20,697 nucleotides of DNA, taken from contig JAHLWZ010001085.1 of NCBI GenBank assembly GCA_020536535.1, positions 1 to 20,697 of the forward strand, written 5' to 3'. The position numbers and the translations under genes are program-made. The first letter of the stretch is position 1. The number at the start of each line of letters is the position of its first letter. The DNA comes from Pelomyxa schiedti. Lineage: Eukaryota; Evosea; Pelobiontida; Pelomyxidae. The notes under the pieces were generated by a model that was not told where the DNA came from, made no database searches, and saw nothing but the letters and a program-made list of their open reading frames with translations. Below, one piece after another: positions 18,589-20,697 of the stretch.

Positions 18589-20114
18589 ATGTCAACACCA
18601 CACAGTGAGCCCCTTAAAAGGATGGGACTGGTTCTGCCTAACCTGACTGGGTTTGGGGAGCTCATATTTCCCCCCTGCATCGTTACACCTACCGAAAGTG
18701 CTCGTTCTAAGAAGCTACTGAGCAAAACGACGCACTGTTGCGTTGTCAAGTCGGGCACAAAGCGGGTTGTGAAGAAACCCAGTTCTAAAGACAGGTGAGT
18801 GTCTTTTTCTTTCTTTTTTTTTTTTTTTTTTCGGTAATTACGGCCGAAATTAATGCCGTTATTGCCGTTCGACGGTTTCGCCTTTTTAACTTCGGTTTTC
18901 AAAAGGCACTACAACCGCAAGCTACTTTCAGAGGCTTCAATAATGGTGAAGCTTAACTGTGCACAACACTGTGCACAGTTACGGGATGTTTGGCACAAAG
19001 GGAAAGGAGTACATTTGAAGGTGTGTGAAACTCTGTCGTGTTATTCCTCATTGTAATTCTCAGATGGATGCCGGCTTGCGAAATTTGCATCAAATTATTC
19101 ATGAACAGCCCAGTGCAATAACAAATGATGAATTCTGGGACAAGGGTCTAGATGTCGCACTGGTAAGTCTCCAGAGCATTACATACACTTCCTCATTGCT
19201 TGTAGGCAGTGAATGAATGTCACACAAAAGGGGTACTCCATATGGATATTAAGCCATCTAATATTGTTGAAACCAATCGAGGCTGTCTTATGTTGATTGA
19301 TTTTGGCCAGTCCATATCAGGTTTTGTTTTCGTCGCGACAATTTTTACAAGTTGTCTCATTATTGTAGCTCCCTGGGTCATAGACCGTGATGACGTTGAT
19401 TCCTATGGAGATGGTGCCTACCTTACTCCAGATTTTGGAACCACATGCCCCTCACCTGCCTGGGATATCTTTGCACTTGGGTAAACTTCCTTTTTTTCCT
19501 TCCTTTTTTCTTTGTTCTTTTTACTAACATGCCCTAGGGTAACATTCTTGGAAATGGCTACAAGGGCAGACATCAGGGCCAGTGGGGTTAGAGAATGCCT
19601 CAGAACTTCAACTTCAGCTGAAGACTTTTTCTCCCATGTATATCCTTATGCCCTCACCTTTCTGCCTTTGTCTAACGGAATACAGTTCACAGGAGCAAAA
19701 GAGCGGACCGCGAGGATTAAAAACCTCATATGGCACATGCTGCAGCCACAGCAATCACAGCGGGCGACCATGGCAGACATTCTCGCTACTCCAGAAATGG
19801 CACTGCGGCAAGCCACGAGGCTGGCATTTGTGATAGGCACCACAAGCCCCACTCTCACTCCTACCCCAAGTCCTTCTCCCAGTCCCTCTCTGACTCCCTC
19901 CGTCCCTTCCTCCACCTCTTCCTCCACTGACTCCTATTCCTCTTCTACCAACAGCAACAATAATGCGGTCACCGATGCAACTGCAACCCAATCTGCAACA
20001 ACACAGCCCACAAACGAAGAAGCTTCAGTAACCACCACAACCAGCACCTCCTCAGCGCAAGTTGCCTATCTAGGACAGCGCATTGACGAGTGCGCCAAGG
20101 CCGTCATGTCATGA
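18589..20114 (+). CDS. Wee1/Myt1-like protein kinase with Ser/Thr/Pro-rich tail
   Basis: Wee1/Myt1 kinases restrain mitotic entry by phosphorylating CDK1 on its ATP-loop Tyr/Thr. Six exons: 18589-18794, 18906-19020, 19064-19162, 19206-19320, 19369-19480 and 19538-20114 (introns of 111, 43, 43, 48 and 57 nt), 407 residues. The N-lobe is short: a degenerate glycine loop (TGFGELIF, near 20-27), Lys54 in CVVKS and Glu78 in LLSEASIM. The catalytic loop is HMDIKPSN (152-159), the Wee1-type form; then IDFGQS (171-176), SYGDGAYLTPDF in place of the APE region, and WDIFALGVTFLEMA. HMLQPQQSQRATMADIL is the usual kinase end. From about 315 the tail is Ser/Thr/Pro/Asn low complexity (TPTPSPSPSPSLTP). No membrane segment is seen, so Wee1 versus Myt1 cannot be decided. 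The first intron is the longest and carries a T-run. Confidence 0.8.

Positions 20115-20697
<583 letters not shown>

Overview
This is nuclear DNA from a compact, intron-rich microbial eukaryote. All three stop codons end genes here, so the genetic code looks standard. Introns are mostly 41-60 nt, with GT..AG ends and often a CTAAC/TTAAC-like branch motif close to the acceptor. Intergenic gaps run from under 100 to about 600 bases. DHFR is a single-domain protein, not the DHFR-TS fusion usual in plants and most 'bikont' protists, and it lies beside an RWP-RK gene, a family known from plants, algae and amoebae but not animals or fungi. Together these favour an amoebozoan-like protist; this is inference only.

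Layout. 1-128 may hold exon fragments of a minus-strand gene. 131-287 is a TA-flanked hairpin element (MITE-like). 751-1514 (-) is an RWP-RK transcription factor, head to head with DHFR at 1678-2465 (+). 2828 to about 12039 (+) reads as one very large gene of about 50 exons (about 2,230 codons): an Ala-rich N-terminus, a long helical region I cannot assign, an array of ten symmetric phase 1-1 exons mostly ending in a PKLN motif, a protein kinase domain, and a DUSP-like domain whose catalytic Cys and Arg are replaced. 12343-14786 (-) is a nine-exon gene that fuses a small heat-shock (alpha-crystallin) domain, two FKBP domains and TPRs in one frame. 15229-16917 (+) is the C-terminal GCFC part of a TFIP11/Ntr1-like spliceosome disassembly factor without a visible G-patch. 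16992-17981 (+) is eIF4E with the eIF4G-docking Trp replaced by Cys. 18589-20114 (+) is a Wee1/Myt1-like kinase with a Ser/Thr/Pro-rich tail. 20550-end is the start of a ubiquitin or polyubiquitin gene.

Most genes are informational or regulatory (splicing, translation initiation, cell cycle, ubiquitin, chaperone, folate). They are independent eukaryotic transcription units, not an operon. The least ordinary items are the giant kinase/pseudophosphatase gene with its amplified exon array and the sHSP-FKBP-TPR fusion. Splice sites were assigned by eye from GT/AG, branch motif, length and reading phase. The models close in frame, but none has been tested against RNA.
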